This document shows positions 36,495 to 45,484 of a stretch of DNA of 64,000 nucleotides, piece after piece. Each line of letters begins with the position of its first letter. The stretch's first letter is position 1. A program made the position numbers and the translations under genes. The notes beneath the pieces are model-generated. The model made no database searches and was not told where the DNA came from. It saw only the letters and a program-made list of their open reading frames with translations. Source of the DNA: Caldilineaceae bacterium (GTDB lineage: Bacteria; Chloroflexota; Anaerolineae; Caldilineales; Caldilineaceae). The DNA is taken from assembly GCA_022823185.1 (NCBI GenBank), contig JAJDXQ010000020.1, positions 62,001 through 126,000 of the forward strand. Direction: 5' to 3'.

Positions 36495-37469
36495 ATGACA
36501 GTTTCTCTTGTTTTCAACGAGTTGTCGTTGCGCAGCCCTGCGCCCGACTTGCATACTGCACGAACCTGGATGACCGAATTCGTCACGGCACTTAGAGCTG
36601 CTGTCGAACATGATGTTGTCGTGTTGAGAATGCGTGAGAGTTTTGGGAATCTCCTTCTTTCTCCCAACTATCCAGTGCATGCATGGTTCCACGACAAAAG
36701 GGTATCCAGAGAGGAACAAGAATTCGTACTGACTTACCAGACACGCTATCCGTACATTCGGCCATACGATGAAGATTTACTGGAAGACCAGGATTTCCAG
36801 TCGGGAAAACTGTTGTTTGAAGGGAGGTTTGAGGGCAAGAATGCGGAAGGACTCGGTTACGCCTTCCTGTTGAACGGCCTAGCTCTCAGTTTTGTGTCTG
36901 AGTCCTGCTGGGATACGCCTTGGCTCAGTCTCGAATGTGAGACTATCGTTTCAGATTCGAATGAGATTGAGACTGCTCAGGAAGTATTGCATCATGTTTC
37001 ACGAAGTCAGCATGTAGCGGAAGACCATTCAGTGTGGATTGAAGAACGAATCAGAGACGGCGTTAGAACCGGATTCGATCTGCTTCGCGTGGCAGAAGAA
37101 CGTTATCCAAGAATGTTGTTTTGCAGCGGCGCCAGGAAACAGATTGAAAGGCTAAGCGAAAGTTCCACCAATCTGCCAAGGGTCAGGGATCGACTATTTG
37201 AACTGGGGAGAATCACTGAAGGTTGGGAACGTGGAGATTTCAATTATCGCCAGATACGAAACGCCAGCGATGAAAGCCAATCCACGATCAGTGAATATGG
37301 TGAACTGCGTACGTTTGTCTGTCCTGATGGCGAGCGGCGGCTATTCTCATGGCATTTGAAAGGGTTGCCTTTCATGTGGCGTATTCACATTTGCGCACAC
37401 AATGAGGAAAGAAATGTGCTCATTGGATATGTGGGAAAGCACCTTCCCACAGTCCGCAATCCGACTTGA
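36495..37469 (+). CDS. Unknown protein, third gene of defence-like cassette
   Basis: A 324-residue protein without signal peptide or membrane helix. I do not recognise a domain. Landmarks: an N-terminal stretch VTALRAAVEHDVVVLRM, an acidic middle, and a C-terminal part, CPDGERRLFSWHLKG, followed by RIHICAHNEERNVLIGYVGKHLPT, which looks like a compact beta domain with conserved His/Lys. It starts 20 bases after the ATPase stop. Its composition matches the two upstream genes. It may be an effector or specificity factor. The gene order DUF262, DUF3696 ATPase, unknown is reminiscent of Menshen-type cassettes, from memory only. Confidence 0.7.
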   Translation: MTVSLVFNELSLRSPAPDLHTARTWMTEFVTALRAAVEHDVVVLRMRESFGNLLLSPNYPVHAWFHDKRVSREEQEFVLTYQTRYPYIRPYDEDLLEDQDFQSGKLLFEGRFEGKNAEGLGYAFLLNGLALSFVSESCWDTPWLSLECETIVSDSNEIETAQEVLHHVSRSQHVAEDHSVWIEERIRDGVRTGFDLLRVAEERYPRMLFCSGARKQIERLSESSTNLPRVRDRLFELGRITEGWERGDFNYRQIRNASDESQSTISEYGELRTFVCPDGERRLFSWHLKGLPFMWRIHICAHNEERNVLIGYVGKHLPTVRNPT

Positions 37470-37485
37470 GATTGCTTCGGCAATC
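37470..37485 (+). terminator. UUCG hairpin at the end of the cassette
   Basis: GATTGC-TTCG-GCAATC forms a 6-bp stem with a UUCG tetraloop immediately after the stop codon. No T-tract follows, so termination is uncertain, but it could protect the 3' end. Confidence 0.4.
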
Positions 37486-37534
37486 AATGACAGATTATCA
37501 AGAAGGCTTGGCGAACGTCTTCAGTTCTTCCGGT

Positions 37535-39073
37535 CTACCCGCGAGGCATGGAGCCGCGGCGCAGGTAGCCCAGCGCGGTGAGGATCTCGGTCCCGCCGAG
37601 CAGCGCGTATACCCCAAAAAAGACAAAGCCGCCGCCTGCCGCGCTCGCCGCGATGAACAGGGCCGCGGGCATCCCCAGCTGGCGAAGCGCCAGGACCAGT
37701 CCACACATCGCCAGGCTGCTCACGAGCGCCCGGGCCAGTGTTGCCCGCAGCGCGCCTGCGTCCACACCGCCTACCCGGAGGTTGAGCGCAAACAGGGCCG
37801 ATGCCAGGGCGGCCGCCGCGATCGACGCGGCCCACGCCAGCCCGCCAATCCCGTAGGGCCGAACGAGCGCAATGCTCAGCCCGGCATTCAGAACCATCCA
37901 GCCCAGCGTCGCCCACATCGGCACGCGGGTGTTGTGCCGGGCGAAAAAGGTCAGTGTGAGCACGTCGTAGGACGCCTCGCCCAATAGGCGCACAGAGAAG
38001 ATTGCCATCAATAGATAGACCAGCGCAGTCGAGTCCGGTCCGAACTCCCCTCGCTCCAACAAGAATGACACGGCCGGCCTCCCCAGCACGATCAGGCCGA
38101 CCGCGGCCGGCAGGAGGAGAAGCCACGTCGCCTTCAATCCCTGCGTTACGGTCTGGCGCAGCAACTGTCCGGAGCCCTCGTTGTACTGCTCAGCCATCGT
38201 CGGGAAGATCACCTGGGAAATGGCCGCGCCAAACAGGGACTTTGGCATCGATAACATGATCAACATGGCGTAGTGGAAGGCGGCGATGCTGCCCGCCGGC
38301 AATGGAGATGCCAGGCGAATGAAGACAAGGTCCACCGCCTGAAAGGCGCCGAGGGTAACGATGCGCGGCCCCATCAGGCGCGCGACCTCCCGCACGCCTT
38401 GCAAGCGCAGATCGACGCGCAGGCGCAGACGCAATTTATGGCGCGCCAGCGCGGGAAGTTGGACCAGGATGGTCAGCGCGGCGCCCAATACGCTGCCCCA
38501 CGCCATACCGTAGATCCCCCAAATGGGGACGAGCGCGACCAGCCCCGCGATCTGTCCCAGGTCGATCAACACTCTCCCCAGCGCCGGCGTCAAAAAGTGT
38601 TGGTGCGAGTGAAGCAAGCTGCCAAACACGCCGGACACGCTGATCAGGGCCGCGGCCAGCAGGAAAATTCGCATCATCTGCGTGGTAAGCTGTTGCGTCT
38701 CCGCCGGGAAATGGGGCGCCAGGGCGACGCGCACGAGCCAGGGCGCGGTGGCGATGGCAAGAAGGCAGGCCGCGCCCATCACGATTACAGTCAGGGTCAA
38801 TACGGTTCCGGCAAGGGATTCGGCTTCGCGGCGCCGGGCCTGCGTGAGGTAGCCGGAGTAGACGGGGATGAAGGCAGCAGAAAGCGCGCCGGCCGCAAGC
38901 AGGGCCAGCAGGAGTTCCGGCAACTGGTTGGCTGTCGCGAAAGCGTCTATCTCCGGGCCCGTTCCGAAGAGCCTTGTCGTCAGCAGCAGCTTGACGAAAC
39001 CGGTTATCTTGTCCAGCCCGAAGATAAAGAAGACGAGGAAGGAGGAGCGAATCAGGTGCGGGGTGCGGGACAT
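37535..39073 (-). CDS. murJ: Lipid II flippase MurJ/MviN
   Basis: A 512-residue polytopic membrane protein of the MOP superfamily with about 14 helices. Diagnostic segments are the N-terminal SSFLVFFIFGLDKITGFVK, then FGTGPEIDAFATANQLPELL, GALSAAFIPVYS and PKSLFGAAISQVIFPTMAEQY. It moves the peptidoglycan precursor lipid II across the membrane, or a related undecaprenyl-linked precursor. The length is normal. It is monocistronic on the minus strand, converging with the defence-like cassette. Confidence 0.88.
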   Translation of the reverse strand: MSRTPHLIRSSFLVFFIFGLDKITGFVKLLLTTRLFGTGPEIDAFATANQLPELLLALLAAGALSAAFIPVYSGYLTQARRREAESLAGTVLTLTVIVMGAACLLAIATAPWLVRVALAPHFPAETQQLTTQMMRIFLLAAALISVSGVFGSLLHSHQHFLTPALGRVLIDLGQIAGLVALVPIWGIYGMAWGSVLGAALTILVQLPALARHKLRLRLRVDLRLQGVREVARLMGPRIVTLGAFQAVDLVFIRLASPLPAGSIAAFHYAMLIMLSMPKSLFGAAISQVIFPTMAEQYNEGSGQLLRQTVTQGLKATWLLLLPAAVGLIVLGRPAVSFLLERGEFGPDSTALVYLLMAIFSVRLLGEASYDVLTLTFFARHNTRVPMWATLGWMVLNAGLSIALVRPYGIGGLAWAASIAAAALASALFALNLRVGGVDAGALRATLARALVSSLAMCGLVLALRQLGMPAALFIAASAAGGGFVFFGVYALLGGTEILTALGYLRRGSMPRG

Positions 39074-39170
39074 CGAGAGCCTTACCGGGCGGGCGGCAAG
39101 CTGCGGCCAGACAATGTGACGGCGGGAGGGAACATCTTCTCATCGGCCCCCTCCCGCCGGTGTGTTACGC

Positions 39171-41387
39171 CTACCTGAGCGTCCAGGTCCCGTCGGTCAG
39201 GACGCTCAATGAATGGAGAGCGAAGTCGATCTGTGTCGCCTCATTGTCGTGCCCTTCCCGACACGAGGCCGTTGAGGAATCGCTTACCAGCAGATAGCCG
39301 TTTTCATACTGTTGGAAGAAAGCGCAGAAGCCTCTCTCCCCGGCTGTGGCCCAGCCCAAGCCGCTATAGATGTCGTCTTCGTTTTCCCAGAGGTAACCGA
39401 AACCGCGTACTGGCGCCTGGAGGCCTTCCGGCGGCGTGCCGCGAACCGAGGTATACGTCTGATCATCCCAGTCATCGTCATGCCGTTCCCACGTGGCGCC
39501 GTTCTCGAATACAAACACCGCGTCGTCATTTTCGCGCCAGATCATGTGGCCCTGTTGGAAAGGCTGCCAGGATGCCCACAAAGTCCCGCCGGCAGACTGG
39601 GGACAGCCGTAGTCGGCGTGGTTCCACAGGTGGTCCAGCTCTCCGTGAACCTCGGTTTCACAGACAGGTTTCCACGTTCCCGCTTCCAACGCCTGTACGG
39701 TGTTTGAGCCGAGGTAAGTGTCCGCGACCAGGTTTTCGGAGTTTTCGAAGCAGGAGGCGACAGGGTCTCCGGCAAGCAGAGTTCCCTCCTCAAACGCCTG
39801 CGTCAGGACACACAGGCCCTTCTCCGCATCAGTCGCCCAACCCAGGTCCCCATACACGTCGTCATCCGTGGCCCACAGGTAGCCGAAGCCGCGCACCGGC
39901 GTGTGCATCCCCGTGGGCGCCGTGCCGCGCGTACTGGTATACACCTGGCTGTCCCAATCATCCGAGAATCTTTCCCACGCTCCGTCATCGTCGAACACAA
40001 ACACAGCATCGTCGTCCTGACGCCAGAGCATGTAGCCCTGCTGGAATGGCTGCCAGGCCGACCACAAAGTCGACCCCGACGCGACCGGACAGCCGAGTTC
40101 GGCCTGTTTCCAGAACGGTTGCAGTCGTTCGTGAATCTGCGTATTGCAGACCATCTTCCAGGTGCCTGCAGTCAAGACCTGAAGTACATCTTTGGCGAAT
40201 ATTGTGTCCGAGGCAAAGTTATGCGAGTTTTCCTTACAGGTCTGAACTGTATCGCCTGCGAGCAGGAGTCCATTGTCGAACTGCTGGATGCGGGCGCAGA
40301 AGCCCTTCTCATCGTCCGTGGCCCATCCCAGATCGCTATAGACGTCGTCGTTTGTTTCCCAAAGGTAGCCGAATCCGCGTACAGGGGACTTCAGGCCGGT
40401 TGGGGCCGCGCCGCGGTTGTTGCTCAGGCTCTGGTTGTCCCAGTTGTCCTCGTATCGGGTCCAGTTCCCATTGCCAGCGTAGACGAAAATGGCGTCTGCA
40501 TTTTGCCGCCAGACCATGTTGCCGCTCTCAAACGGCTGCCAGGCGGCCCAAACGGTCTCAGCTTCCGAGCTGGCGCAACCCAGCGTTGAATGGTCCCAGA
40601 ACGAATTCAGGCTGTCATGGGGCTGAATGCTGCAGTCGGGCGTCTCTTCAGCCAGCTTCTCCCAGGAAACGGTAATCGAAGCCATCCCTGTCGCCTCAAA
40701 GTACTCTACCCGCACGGTATGGCTGCCCGCTGTCAACTCCTTTTCCCCCATGGTCGTGGTTGCAGGGTGAACGTTCCAGTCTTCGAGGAGAAGGACATCG
40801 TCGACATAGATCTTCACACCATCGTCGGCCACCGCGGTGAACCGGTAGTTGCCGGCTTCGAAGCTAATGGCGGCCGACCAGGAAGCGCTGAAACTGTCCG
40901 CGGCAATCGCAGTATCCGGACTGCCTGACTGCCAGTCAAAGTCGATGGCAGCATCCTGTCTTGTGAGGACGGGGTCCCCGCTGAGGTCTTGGCTACTGTA
41001 GTATTTTCCCGTCCAACTGGCGGCAGTTCCCGAACGCTGAACCGGCGGCGGCGACGGCGGCGACGACGGCGACTGCTCCACCGGAGACGCTGCGCCAATG
41101 GTCTGCGGGATACACAGCTCCTGTCCTATTAGCACCTGGTCTGTCACGGAGAGATTGTTGTATTGCGCCAGATCGGAAAGTGAAACGCCGGCGCTCAACG
41201 CGATGCCGGTTAGCGTTTCTCCCGCCGAAACGGTATACGTGCTGGCGCAATGCGTGCCGGGGCCGGAATGTTCAACCGTAATCGATGTGCCAGCCACTGC
41301 TAGATGTGACGCCGGCGCCAATATCAGAGCAACCAGGATAGCCGCTCCTTGCCAGAACCGGATGAGTGGGGAAGTACCTGAATTCAT
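39171..41387 (-). CDS. Secreted LysM-PA14 protein with three tandem repeats
   Basis: A 738-residue exported protein: signal peptide (hydrophobic core AAILVALILAPASHLAVAG, ~14-32), LysM domain (~45-95: YTVSAGETLTGIALSAGVSL), a Pro/Ser linker, and a PA14-like carbohydrate-binding domain (~125-245: WTGKYYSSQDLSGDP, FTAVADDGVKIYVDDVLL). Three ~160-residue repeats follow, each with WxAWQPFxxGxMxWR, a DDAVFVF strand, W-ER-DDWD, RGTAPTG, PVRGFGYLW and DLGWAT..EKG.C. The cell-wall anchor plus sugar binding suggests a surface protein. The repeats are not a family I can name. The gene is preceded by a 440-base intergenic region. Confidence 0.82.
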   Translation of the reverse strand: MNSGTSPLIRFWQGAAILVALILAPASHLAVAGTSITVEHSGPGTHCASTYTVSAGETLTGIALSAGVSLSDLAQYNNLSVTDQVLIGQELCIPQTIGAASPVEQSPSSPPSPPPVQRSGTAASWTGKYYSSQDLSGDPVLTRQDAAIDFDWQSGSPDTAIAADSFSASWSAAISFEAGNYRFTAVADDGVKIYVDDVLLLEDWNVHPATTTMGEKELTAGSHTVRVEYFEATGMASITVSWEKLAEETPDCSIQPHDSLNSFWDHSTLGCASSEAETVWAAWQPFESGNMVWRQNADAIFVYAGNGNWTRYEDNWDNQSLSNNRGAAPTGLKSPVRGFGYLWETNDDVYSDLGWATDDEKGFCARIQQFDNGLLLAGDTVQTCKENSHNFASDTIFAKDVLQVLTAGTWKMVCNTQIHERLQPFWKQAELGCPVASGSTLWSAWQPFQQGYMLWRQDDDAVFVFDDDGAWERFSDDWDSQVYTSTRGTAPTGMHTPVRGFGYLWATDDDVYGDLGWATDAEKGLCVLTQAFEEGTLLAGDPVASCFENSENLVADTYLGSNTVQALEAGTWKPVCETEVHGELDHLWNHADYGCPQSAGGTLWASWQPFQQGHMIWRENDDAVFVFENGATWERHDDDWDDQTYTSVRGTPPEGLQAPVRGFGYLWENEDDIYSGLGWATAGERGFCAFFQQYENGYLLVSDSSTASCREGHDNEATQIDFALHSLSVLTDGTWTLR

Positions 41388-41828
41388 ATCAGAGTCCTGT
41401 TCGATAGGTTAAGATCGCTTACGCGCGTACACCTGTCAGTCTTAACTAAAAATTCTGCACTGTTTCAGACTGGAAGTCAAGAGATTGCCCAACTGACCAA
41501 GGCAGCTGGCTCGCTCTGCCCTTCAGGTGGAATTCAGGTATTCACACTGGAAATCGACAGGCTCCAGAGCAGGTTGGCCTCTTTCCGGCAGGACGGGGCA
41601 ACTAGATAATATGCCTACGATTCAGCTACGAGCAGTGTCGGGTCTCGGGATCAAGGCTTGTTTTCACCGTTTTCCCAACTGGCGCCCAGATGACGCCAAA
41701 CGGAAAAGCCTTGTCTGACGGGGTGTAGAATGCCAATCCATGGAATGCTGTTCCGCGCCGCCTTCTGCTATAATCATGGCATCTGACTCCGAACTTCCCC
41801 TCTCTGGTCGCGCCGAGGCGGTTTGCCG
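41388..41828. other. Divergent intergenic region
   Basis: No gene is seen between the divergent genes at 41387 and 41829. It contains a spaced inverted repeat, GTTAAGA (41409-41415) and TCTTAAC (41441-41447), close to the minus-strand gene and possibly an operator. An extended -10 promoter for the plus-strand gene lies at 41766-41774. Confidence 0.4.
41766..41774 (+). promoter_or_regulatory. Extended -10 promoter
   Basis: TGC-TATAAT is an extended -10 element (TG at 41766-41767, TATAAT at 41769-41774). No good -35 is present at 17 bases, which is acceptable for extended -10 promoters. It would start ~48 bases before ATG 41829. Confidence 0.45.
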
Positions 41829-42035
41829 ATGGCAAAGTGGTTCATCATTCTGGGGGCCATCCTTCTACTGATAGGAGCCGCGCTCCAATTTGCTCCCTGG
41901 CTGCTTAGCTGGTTTGGCAAGTTGCCTGGCGATATCAGGGTCAGGTCAGAGTCGTTGAACGTCTTTATACCGATAACCTCGATGATTCTTGTAAGCCTCG
42001 TCTTGACGTTGCTGCTGAATCTCCTGAACAGGTGA
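41829..42035 (+). CDS. DUF2905 family small membrane protein
   Basis: A 68-residue protein with two membrane helices (WFIILGAILLLIGAALQFA and FIPITSMILVSLVLTLLLNLL) separated by the conserved turn WFGKLPGDIRV, which is the DUF2905 signature. The function is unknown; members are widespread single-domain proteins. ATG 41829 is preferred over a TTG six bases upstream. It is followed almost directly by the methyltransferase gene. Confidence 0.85.
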   Translation: MAKWFIILGAILLLIGAALQFAPWLLSWFGKLPGDIRVRSESLNVFIPITSMILVSLVLTLLLNLLNR

Positions 42036-42040
42036 AATCC

Positions 42041-42841
42041 ATGAATTCTTCACCGCGCAACCGGGCGGAAATGACGGAAATATGGCGGGCCGAAGAAGAA
42101 GCGCCCTTTGTCGGATGGGACTTTTCTTACCTGGACGGACGGATGCGATTGGAGGAACCGCCCTGGTCTTACACGACTCGCGCTCGCCAGCTCATGGGCA
42201 AGGCATCTTCCGTCCTGGACATTGCCACCGGCGGAGGTGAGCGCCTGATCTCAATGAGAGACAGCTGGCCGGACTCTGTCGCGGTGACGGAAGGGTATCC
42301 ACCAAATCTCAAGCTGGCGCGCGAGCGGCTGGGGCCTCTGGGCGTTCGGGTTGTCGAAGCCGAAAACGATGAGTATACGCCGATTCCGTTCGAGGACGGC
42401 GCGTTTGATCTGGTGCTGAACCGCCATGGGGCCCTCTTTGTCGATGAGATCGCGCGCATGCTCGTTCCCGGCGGCCGCCTGCTCACACGGCAGGTGCATG
42501 GACTGTGGGCGCAGGACCTGCTTGCGGCATTTGACGCGCAGCCGCAGTGGCCGGACGCCGCGCCGGAGAAATATGTCCCTTGGCTGCAACGGGCCGGATT
42601 CGAGGTCGTTGATTTGAAGGAATGGTCGGGCAAGCTGGCTTTCACCGACGTGGGGGCGGTCGTCTACTACCTGAAGGCAGTTCCCTGGCTTGTGCCCGGT
42701 TTCTCCGTTGCATCGCACACAGACAATCTGATGGCACTGCAACGGCAGCAGGAGGAGCGGGGACAGCTTGTTTTTCAGGCAAGCAATTATCTGATCGAAG
42801 CTGTGAAGTCGGGCGGAGAGGAGAATTCGGCCAACGGATAA
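42041..42841 (+). CDS. Class I SAM-dependent methyltransferase
   Basis: A 266-residue methyltransferase with motif I VLDIATGGGERL (~57-68), an acidic strand end VVEAEND (~100), motif IV FEDGAFDLVLNRHGALF (~113-129) and the post-motif LVPGGRLLTRQ. The substrate is not predictable. ATG 42041 is preceded by AGGTGA, which overlaps the stop of the DUF2905 gene; a GTG at 42032 is an alternative coupled start. Confidence 0.85.
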   Translation: MNSSPRNRAEMTEIWRAEEEAPFVGWDFSYLDGRMRLEEPPWSYTTRARQLMGKASSVLDIATGGGERLISMRDSWPDSVAVTEGYPPNLKLARERLGPLGVRVVEAENDEYTPIPFEDGAFDLVLNRHGALFVDEIARMLVPGGRLLTRQVHGLWAQDLLAAFDAQPQWPDAAPEKYVPWLQRAGFEVVDLKEWSGKLAFTDVGAVVYYLKAVPWLVPGFSVASHTDNLMALQRQQEERGQLVFQASNYLIEAVKSGGEENSANG

Positions 42842-42878
42842 CGCCCCGCAGGCAGCGGCCTTTCACCTTTCATCCCCG

Positions 42879-44063
42879 CTACTGGTACCTCTGCAGTATG
42901 CGCCGGGCGACGCTCATTTTGTGGACTTCATCAGGGCCGTCGTAGATGCGCGAGGCCCTTTCGTGGCGGTACCAGAACGCGATCGGCGTGTCGTCGCTCA
43001 TGCCGAGGCCGCCCAGCGTTTGAAGCGCCCGGTCCAGGACTTGCATCAGCACGTCGGCGACAAAGAACTTGATCAAGGAGATTTCGTCTCGGGCCGCGTA
43101 AACGCCCTCTGCGTCGATTTTTCGGGCGGTGTCCAGTACCATGAGCCGTGACGCGTTAATCGCCGCCCGGGACTCCGCGATCCATGCCTGCACCATCCCC
43201 TGCGCGCCCAACTGCCGGCCTGGGGCCACCTCCCTCCGCGCGGCGCGGCTGCACATGATATCGAAGGCCCGCTCACAGATACCAATCCAGCGCATACAGT
43301 GGTGGATGCGGCCGGGACCCAACCGCAGTTGCGCCAAAGCGAATCCGTTTCCGTCCTCCCCGATCAGGTATTCCGCCGGTACGCGCACATTTTCAAACCA
43401 CACCTCGGCGTGGCTGTTCCAACCGCCGTGCGCCTCCCCCATCACCGAGATATTGCGTTCCAGGTGAAAGCCTGGGGCATCCAACGGCACGATGATCTGG
43501 CTGGCGCGCTGGTGGCGGCTCGACGCCTCCGGCTTCGTCACCGCCATCAGAATCGCGAATGAGGCCCCGTCCGCGGCGGTGGTGAACCACTTGTGGCCAT
43601 TGATGACGAATTCATCCCCGTCGCGGACCGCAGTGGCGCTCATCCAGGTGGGGTTGGAGCCGGCGTGTTCCGGTTCGGTCATGGCAAAGCAGGAACGGAT
43701 TTCGCCGCGTGTCAATGGCAGCAGGAACTGCTCCCGCTGGTCTGCCGTGCCGGCGTGCATGAGCAGCTCCATGTTGCCCATGTCCGGCGCCTGGCAACCA
43801 AATGCGTAGTGCCCTCCCGGCGTGCGGCCCAACACCTCGCTTACCCGCCCGAATTCCGCCAGCGTCAGGCCCTGGCCGCCGTACTCGACCGGGAGGGCAA
43901 GCCCCCACAGGCCGGCATCCTTGACGACTTCACGCTTCTGGTTGAGCAACGGCTCAACCTCTGCCCAGGGACGGCTGATCAACAGCTTTTCCAACGGGAT
44001 AACCTCCTCGTCGACAAACTGACGAACCCGGACAAGAAGGTCGGAGAGTATTTCGGTCGTCAT
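42879..44063 (-). CDS. Acyl-CoA dehydrogenase
   Basis: A 394-residue flavoprotein of the acyl-CoA dehydrogenase family, closest to the ACAD10/11-like branch. FAD-binding CFAMTEPEHAGSNPTWM (~130-146) and FVINGHKWFTTAADGA (~160-175) are visible, as are the C-terminal LQTLGGLGMSDDTPIAFWYRHE and YDGPDEVHKMSVARRIL, where the base is usually placed by alignment. The GAGG ribosome-binding site is present. It oxidises an acyl-CoA in the cytoplasm; chain length is unknown. The SDR gene upstream points the same way and may be in one unit. Confidence 0.9.
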   Translation of the reverse strand: MTTEILSDLLVRVRQFVDEEVIPLEKLLISRPWAEVEPLLNQKREVVKDAGLWGLALPVEYGGQGLTLAEFGRVSEVLGRTPGGHYAFGCQAPDMGNMELLMHAGTADQREQFLLPLTRGEIRSCFAMTEPEHAGSNPTWMSATAVRDGDEFVINGHKWFTTAADGASFAILMAVTKPEASSRHQRASQIIVPLDAPGFHLERNISVMGEAHGGWNSHAEVWFENVRVPAEYLIGEDGNGFALAQLRLGPGRIHHCMRWIGICERAFDIMCSRAARREVAPGRQLGAQGMVQAWIAESRAAINASRLMVLDTARKIDAEGVYAARDEISLIKFFVADVLMQVLDRALQTLGGLGMSDDTPIAFWYRHERASRIYDGPDEVHKMSVARRILQRYQ

Positions 44064-44149
44064 GGAGAATCCTCTATCGCAAGCGGATGCAAGATTAAGT
44101 AGACGCTCGCACCATGGTACATGCCCACACGTTCAGAATGGCTCATCGA

Positions 44150-44935
44150 TCAGATGCCCAGTCCTGAGTCAACCCACTGCCCCCCGTCGACCAGAAAAGT
44201 GCCCCCGGTCGTAAATCGACTGGCGTCCGATGCCAGGTAGAGTGCAAGCCCAGTCATTTCACTGGTCTCCGCGATTCGTCGCTGCGGAATCGCCTTGAGC
44301 ACGGTCTGGTTGAGGTCCGGGTCCTGCCAGATGGCGCGGCTGAAGGCGGTCCTGACAAAGCCGGGCGCGATCGCGTTGACCTGGATTCCGTCCGGGGCCA
44401 GCTCCGCGGCGAGCACCTCCGTCAGCATCAGCACACCTGCCTTGCTGACACAGTACACGCCCATCCCTGGTTGGGGGCGTTTGCCTGCGATTGAAGCCAT
44501 GTTGATAATTTTGCCGCCCCCTCTTTTCACCATCTCCGCCCGGCACGCCTTCGCCATCCTAAAGTAGCCGACCACGTTTATATCGAGGATTTTGTGCCAG
44601 TGGCTTTCCTCTGCGGTCAGTACGGGCCCGAAGTGGGGGTTGGTCGCGGCATTGTTTACGAGGATGTCGATTCCGCCGAACGCGTCCACGGCCTGCTGAA
44701 CGAGCGCAGCCGCGGCTTGCATGTCTCCGGTGTGCGCGGCCACGCCCAGCGCGCGGCCGCCTTCCGCCTGAATCGACTCGGCGACCGCGTCCAACGCCTC
44801 CTGTTTGCGGCTGCTCAGGACGACCGACGCCCCCATGGCGGCATAGCAGCGGCTGATCGCCTCCCCTATGCCCCGCGAGGCGCCGGTAATCACCGCGACT
44901 TTGCCGGCAAGATTGAAGTCCGGGACGTGGGTCAA
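44150..44935 (-). CDS. Short-chain dehydrogenase/reductase
   Basis: A 261-residue classical SDR with TGASRGIG (~16-23), NNAATN (~94-99), a catalytic Ser in [10 protein letters not shown] and YCVSKAG (Tyr-x-x-x-Lys, ~158-164). The C-terminus, [14 protein letters not shown], is typical. I chose TTG 44935 because AGGAGGA is well placed before it, giving a normal N-terminus; the ORF runs upstream to 44983 without homology. It probably works with the acyl-CoA dehydrogenase, but gluconate-5-dehydrogenase-like roles are also possible. Confidence 0.87.
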   Translation of the reverse strand: MTHVPDFNLAGKVAVITGASRGIGEAISRCYAAMGASVVLSSRKQEALDAVAESIQAEGGRALGVAAHTGDMQAAAALVQQAVDAFGGIDILVNNAATNPHFGPVLTAEESHWHKILDINVVGYFRMAKACRAEMVKRGGGKIINMASIAGKRPQPGMGVYCVSKAGVLMLTEVLAAELAPDGIQVNAIAPGFVRTAFSRAIWQDPDLNQTVLKAIPQRRIAETSEMTGLALYLASDASRFTTGGTFLVDGGQWVDSGLGI

Positions 44936-45262
44936 AGGAATCCTCCTCCTGCGGACAGTTTTAGGCCCGAATTGCGCGGGCAAAAAGTGTTTTCAGTATA
45001 GCACCGGCATAGTTCGCCGACAATCCATCCCGAGCTGCGGGGGAAGGGAAGGGGAAGGGCGGGGGAAATTGCAGGGGAAGGGCGGGGAGGCGCCGCGGGG
45101 CGGGCATACGGGTGGGCGAAGGGGAGGGCGCCCACAAGGGGCGCCCCTACAGAGGGTTGCCGGTGCGGGTAAGGGCTGAGGGGCGGGGATATGCCACTGG
45201 ATTTTGGAAGGCGGCTCTTTGGACAACGCCAAGTTTGGACTTTACCCCGCCAGGGCCGTCAT
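44936..45262. other. G-rich intergenic region
   Basis: No gene is seen. Five plus-strand G-tracts at 45039-45065 with loops of only 1-2 bases form a strong quadruplex motif. A GC palindrome, AGGGCGCCCACAAGGGGCGCCCCT, lies at 45125-45148 (listed separately). The region separates the divergent SDR and gat promoters. Confidence 0.5.
45125..45148. repeat. GGGCGCCC palindromic element
   Basis: Two adjacent self-complementary GC octamers, GGGCGCCC (45126-45133) and GGGGCGCCCC (45138-45147), are joined by ACAA. Elements of this look are found as short dispersed repeats between genes in many environmental bacterial genomes. Only one copy is seen in this window. Confidence 0.45.
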
Positions 45263-45291
45263 TTGACACCATCAGCGAGTCCCACTATACT
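45263..45291 (+). promoter_or_regulatory. Near-consensus promoter for the gat leader
   Basis: A perfect TTGACA (45263-45268) and TATACT (45286-45291) with a 17-base spacer. Transcription should start at about 45297-45299, giving a leader of ~225 bases before gatC. Confidence 0.8.
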
Positions 45292-45297
45292 GCGAAC

Positions 45298-45384
45298 ATG
45301 CAATCCGAATTTCGCGTCCCGACGAACCAGCCGCAGATTGAGGCGACCTGCGCAGCAGGCGCAGCACCTTACGTGCTGCGGTAG
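45298..45384 (+). CDS. Putative leader peptide upstream of gatC
   Basis: A 28-codon ORF whose ATG falls at or next to the predicted transcription start, so it would be translated without a Shine-Dalgarno. The peptide begins MQSEFRVPTNQPQIEAT, with Gln at codons 2, 11 and 13 and Asn at codon 10. GatCAB makes Gln-tRNA and Asn-tRNA, so these codons are suggestive, but three Gln and one Asn in 28 codons is only mild enrichment. It ends 21 bases before the first arm of the hairpin chain. The ORF may be fortuitous. Confidence 0.35.
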   Translation: MQSEFRVPTNQPQIEATCAAGAAPYVLR

Positions 45385-45404
45385 CAGGTATTGCTGATTT
45401 TACT

Positions 45405-45484
45405 GCGCCGTAGGCACCGATTACGGGTCACGGCGCTGAGAGAACGCTCACGAGCGCCGTGGACTCGCACCACGGCGTTTTTTT
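45405..45484 (+). promoter_or_regulatory. Transcription attenuator of gatCA
   Basis: Four segments can pair in exclusive ways. Arm 1, GCGCCGT (45405-45411), pairs with arm 2 (45430-45436). Arm 2, CACGGCGCT (45429-45437), pairs perfectly with arm 3, AGCGCCGTG (45453-45461). Arm 3 (45455-45462) pairs with arm 4, CCACGGCG (45470-45477), which is followed by seven T. The 3:4 form is an intrinsic terminator, 2:3 an antiterminator, and 1:2 an anti-antiterminator. Upstream hairpins at 45348-45364 and 45361-45379 also exclude each other. The order is the classic attenuator layout. The signal sensed is unknown. Confidence 0.75.
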
